Positions 60,721 to 64,000 of a stretch of 64,000 nt of DNA are shown in pieces. The notes under the pieces were generated by a model. That model searched no databases. It was given only the letters and a program-made list of their open reading frames with translations, and was not told where the DNA came from. The position numbers and the translations under genes were made by a program. Every line of letters begins with the position of its first letter. Position 1 is the stretch's first letter. The stretch covers positions 963,337 to 1,027,336 of the forward strand of contig VXAY01000710.1 of assembly GCA_013399855.1 (NCBI GenBank). The letters run 5' to 3'. The DNA is from Oxyruncus cristatus (lineage: Eukaryota; Chordata; Aves; Passeriformes; Cotingidae).

Positions 60721-62711
60721 ACTGGCATTTTACAGAAGAATGTTCTTGTCCTAATACTTGTTTGGGAAAACAAACAAACAAAACCCCCACAACCTTGCAT
60801 GTTAACTCCTGTGAATTTCTTTGATTTAACATTTCAGACTGCACAGCTTCCTGGAAAAATTGAGTAAGATGACTGTATTTTGGAGGAATTTCCTTCTACA
60901 GTTATTACTAAGAATGTGCCTACCACTTTTGGTTAATTGAGCAAACAATGCCCTTGATAGCCATTTCTTTTCACCATAGTCAAAGATAATTAGTTAATTG
61001 CCAGAAGGGGTTGTTAAGTGCTGGTAATGAACCACTATGGAGGAAATTACTGCTATAATACCATTAGATACTGCAAGTGTGCGTGAAGGGGAGAAACACT
61101 GTTTCTGATATGTCTCTACTTTTTTCCTGCAACAAAGCTTTGAATGATACAGAATCAGGTGTAATTCAGGATCACAGTTTCTGGGACTGTCACAGATAAA
61201 AACTGCGACGTTACGGAACCATTTTAAAGCCCATAGCCTCAGCTATAAGCTCCTTCAGACAATTATTGTCTTTCATTTCCTTTCAACATCCCATGCACAC
61301 CTGCAGCACTTAAAAATTACAGTTGTAAGAGGATTGAGAAAACTGTTAGGGGATGAAAGGAACTTGTTATGAATGACCATAAATAGTGAATTAAAAAAAT
61401 ATATTCTTCTGGGTTTACATGCCATACAGAAAATGGATTTAGCCTGAAAAAATCAGCTGTTGTCAGGATTTTCTGGACAACTGGCATTCAGTTAAAGTGG
61501 AGTCCACTATATAACCTCTGCAAAAATGTCAAATCAAGGATTAGCCTTATCTGAGATTAAACTTGCTAGTGATCTAAAAAGGTTACTCCACAGAAGAATT
61601 TTGGGCTGAACATAGAAAAGAAAAAAGTTAAAACAACTTTATTAACTTTAGAGGTGTTAGGGAATCTGCATATTTTCTATTTTTAAATGAATTTCAGGAA
61701 AAATATACACGTTTTATTTCCACAGCTGCAAGGATAAACCCTCAATTAAGAAAAATAATCATTCCTGCTGCAGATTTCCAAGTCATACACTGAAAGTGAG
61801 TGAACATGAAATGGAGCATGAACAACTGAAAGTCAATCAAGATATTTGAATAACATTAGCCCATAAGAGGAAATGATGAATGTATTTTCAAGTTTAATTA
61901 TTACAAGCCTATATTTTAGTTATCTTGCTGCAGAATTTAACACAGTATTTTTCATCTAGGGTTTGACACATTATTTTATTTTTTATTTCATCCTGGAGAA
62001 AACAAAATTATTTGTTTTATTATTATTTTATTTGTTAAGGTGTCTTTCTTTTATTATTTACTTATTGTTTATTCTTAATTATTTATTATTATCCCTCCCA
62101 TACTGTGTCATGGGAGAGATTTGCAACTCCAGATAGTTCAGTAATGCAGCTGACTTTAGTGCCATGCCATAACTGAGTTAATCAAGCTGGTTTACAGTCT
62201 GACCTATGAGCCTGGATGCAGAACCGAAGTACCACAGCTGTACTGTTTTCAAATGTTATTTGACAGCTCTGTGTTACCTATAGCTTTGCACTGAGCAGAA
62301 GAACCATATCAGCAAGCCTGAAGCTCAGAGGCCTTCAGGCTGAAAACATGTTTTACTCTGTTTTGCCCTAGTCAGAGCACAACAGGTTTCGTGAGCATGA
62401 GGGAGTCAATTTTGTGAAGGTCTTTAATTTTCTTGGAGAAATTATGGCTAAAGAAGAATCTGTAACATATATTTTTATCACTAGCTGCATTGATGCTTTT
62501 ATTTTCTGTATTCTTATATAATTTGAACAACACACTGCAAGCTCTTTGCTTACAACATAAACTGATCTGCCAAACAATAGGATAATTTTAAGCAGAAGGT
62601 GATTTTATTTGAGTTGGAAAAAAAATAACGTTCACAGAAATACTACACTGTGAGTTATGAATGGGTTTGTTGTTTCATCCAGGGTTCATTCCTGTTCTGG
62701 TTCAGTTTAAT
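60721..62711. other. Unique AT-rich stretch
   Basis: No gene recognised. Positions about 61,970-62,095 are a low-complexity TTATT-rich tract ('ttttattattattttatttg'). Confidence 0.5.
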
Positions 62712-62800
62712 CATAGAAACGTGTAGGCTGGAAAAGGCCTTAAATATCACCAACTCCAACTGTAAACATAACATCAGGTGTTATATGTTAACAGTCCCTT
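62712..62800 (-). mobile_element. Old CR1 3' scrap (minus)
   Basis: 'atcatagaaacgtgtaggct' with 'ggaaaaggccttaaatatca' and 'ccaactccaac' matches the CR1 3' terminal pattern 'atcatagaat', 'ttggaagggacctt', 'aaagatcat', 'ccaac' with several changes. Only the 3' UTR end survives. Confidence 0.65.
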
Positions 62801-63115
62801 ATATAGGAACGATACCATAGGCATCTTACATTCCACAATCATGTAGGTAAGCATGCCTAAAATAGGCCCAGGAGGTGCCTGGGTGACTTTTACTGGCAAA
62901 CCACTTCCTTTACTGCTGGAACCTGACAGAAATCCACATGTATGTTGGTATATCTTAATAACTTCTTATGAAATTCAAACGGATAAGATAATAGTATAAG
63001 CAGCGATACTCTGTTAAAAAACCTTGAAGGTTAGAAAATGATTTTTTCTAGGGAATTTGTTATTCCTTATTCCAAAATTATATTAGGCTTCGGGAGGCTG
63101 TCCTACACATTATTA

Positions 63116-63121
63116 TTTATT
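63116..63121 (-). terminator. Candidate poly(A) signal for the edge exon
   Basis: AATAAA on the minus strand, about 270 bases downstream of the TAA that ends the candidate exon at 63,389. In AT-rich DNA such hexamers are common, so its meaning depends on the exon being real. Confidence 0.25.
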
Positions 63122-63388
63122 TTATGTTGAGGAAAGAAAACTTTTCCAATGAGTGATTTCCACTATACAAGTAAAACTTCAGTGTCATGGGCTGGAATAA
63201 TTCTGGTTGCTGAGTTGTGAACATGTACTATGGAGTATGGCATTTGAATAAGCTAATTTTTTGCAATAAATGTTATCATTGTACATAGCTGGTGAAAAAC
63301 TTAGAGAAAAAAGAAAAAGCAATTGAAAAAATGTCAGAAAAATTTTGCAGAGATGCAGTTGGTTTGTCCAGCTTATATTACCTAAAAA

Positions 63389-63687
63389 TTAAGGAGGTTT
63401 GAGGTTCCTTAGTATTAAGTGGCTATTATTCAGTACTTCAGCAGTGTCAAGTTTCACATCCAGTATTCTATGACAATGCAGAACAAGAAATGTAAGCTGA
63501 GTGCTGCTGGAAATGGGAGAAAACTCAGCTTTTAACCCTGGGGTATTATATAAGAACTGCATCACTGTGCCTGTCCAAGTTCTGCTGGCATCAGCCAAAA
63601 TGCTGCAGCAGGAGTCATCCACCACCTTGACATCCCATGTGAATCCATAGCTATCAGGAACCACCTCCAGAGTAAAACAGGTCCACT
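63389..63687 (-). CDS. Candidate terminal coding exon, unknown protein
   Basis: On the minus strand a pyrimidine-rich stretch 'ttctttctttttttgcag' ends at 63,688, a strong splice acceptor. The sequence after it is open for about 99 codons to TAA at 63,391-63,389. The product begins 'WTCFTLEVVPDSYGFTWDVK' and contains 'DDSCCSILADASRTWTGT', with mixed hydrophobic and polar composition like real protein, unlike the Lys/Phe-rich chance frames elsewhere. The exon would enter one base into a codon. The open frame continues upstream of the acceptor to an ATG at 63,829, but that part looks intronic. I do not recognise the family, and the rest of the gene would lie to the right of the window. It could still be a chance frame. 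Confidence 0.4.
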
Positions 63688-63956
63688 CTGCAAAAAAAGA
63701 AAGAATCAAAGAAGCCAAGAGTGGAAGTAGGGCAAATGCATTTGATAGTTCATATTTAACAAACTGCATGTGGCGACTTTTTTTCTTGAAATTTACTGTT
63801 CTGAGAGACAGCACTTCTAAATTTTTCACTTATTTTGACCTTCTTAAAAATGTCAGTAACATTTGCAGATGACATTTTGTTAACAATATGGTTAGCCCAG
63901 ATTGTTCTCATTAGAATAATTGCATATGGTAAGTATGGAGAAGTCTAGCTTTGTAG

Positions 63957-63984
63957 TTTTCTGAAAAACTTTTTCTGAAAAACT
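63957..63984. repeat. 14-bp perfect tandem duplication
   Basis: TTTTCTGAAAAACT occurs twice head to tail (63,957-63,970 and 63,971-63,984). It is a small slippage-type duplication near the window edge. Confidence 0.9.
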
Positions 63985-64000
63985 TTCTTCAACTTTAGTT

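Noticed and set aside
63688..63829. ATG-started extension of the edge exon with a hydrophobic stretch ('LLPLLASLILSFFA') as a signal peptide
   Set aside because: The stretch ends in the polypyrimidine tract and AG of a good splice acceptor, and the hydrophobic residues are simply encoded by that T/C-rich DNA. A signal peptide reading is possible but less likely than an intron.
1..64000. tRNA, rRNA, microRNA, CRISPR array or prokaryotic-type operon
   Set aside because: No cloverleaf, conserved rRNA segment, regularly spaced repeat array or run of adjacent coding frames was seen on either strand by reading. Small non-coding RNAs cannot be fully excluded without a covariance-model search.

Overview
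The window reads as vertebrate, and specifically bird, nuclear DNA. It is AT-rich and CpG-poor to the eye. It has almost no coding content and carries many copies of two repeat classes typical of bird genomes: CR1 LINE retrotransposons, mostly 5'-truncated, and solo LTRs of ERVL-like endogenous retroviruses. There are no operons, rRNA, tRNA, CRISPR arrays or other prokaryotic features. The exact species cannot be told from what is visible.

Layout. Positions 1-6,800 hold an LTR fragment (391-546), an assembly gap inside a poly-C tract (1,013-1,037) and otherwise unique AT-rich DNA. A complete solo LTR on the minus strand with a perfect 5-bp target-site duplication lies at 6,810-7,417 and contains an (AAT)n microsatellite. 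A retroelement cluster spans 9.8-19.2 kb: four CR1 copies in both orientations, one internally deleted, and one interrupted by a second kind of solo LTR and by a near-perfect 30-bp inverted repeat. From 19.2 to 28.4 kb the DNA is largely unique, with small satellites, a CTCF-like motif and one eroded CR1 scrap. Further CR1 copies lie at 28.4-29.0 kb and 32.2-33.5 kb; the second keeps recognisable remains of the CR1 ORF1 esterase domain and the ORF2 endonuclease. Solo LTRs of the same family as the 6.8-kb copy lie at 34.07-34.63 and 50.15-50.75 kb on the plus strand. An unclassified GC-richer element-like block is at 45.86-46.97 kb, a different LTR-like element at about 57.8-58.3 kb, and a second assembly gap at 55,331-55,391.

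Genes. The only stretch that looks like a possible host coding exon is at the right edge: minus strand 63,687-63,389, with a good polypyrimidine-AG acceptor, an open frame of about 99 codons ending in TAA, and an AATAAA about 270 bases downstream. I do not recognise the protein. The gene, if real, would continue to the right of the window. Every other long open frame is repeat-derived or chance. The window is therefore best described as intergenic or intronic DNA upstream or downstream of an unidentified gene.

I did not find a convincing undescribed biological system. The observations most worth checking are the CR1 quasi-palindrome at 18.7 kb, the CR1 copies with internal deletions, the ORF1 esterase relic, the unclassified block at 46 kb and the candidate exon.
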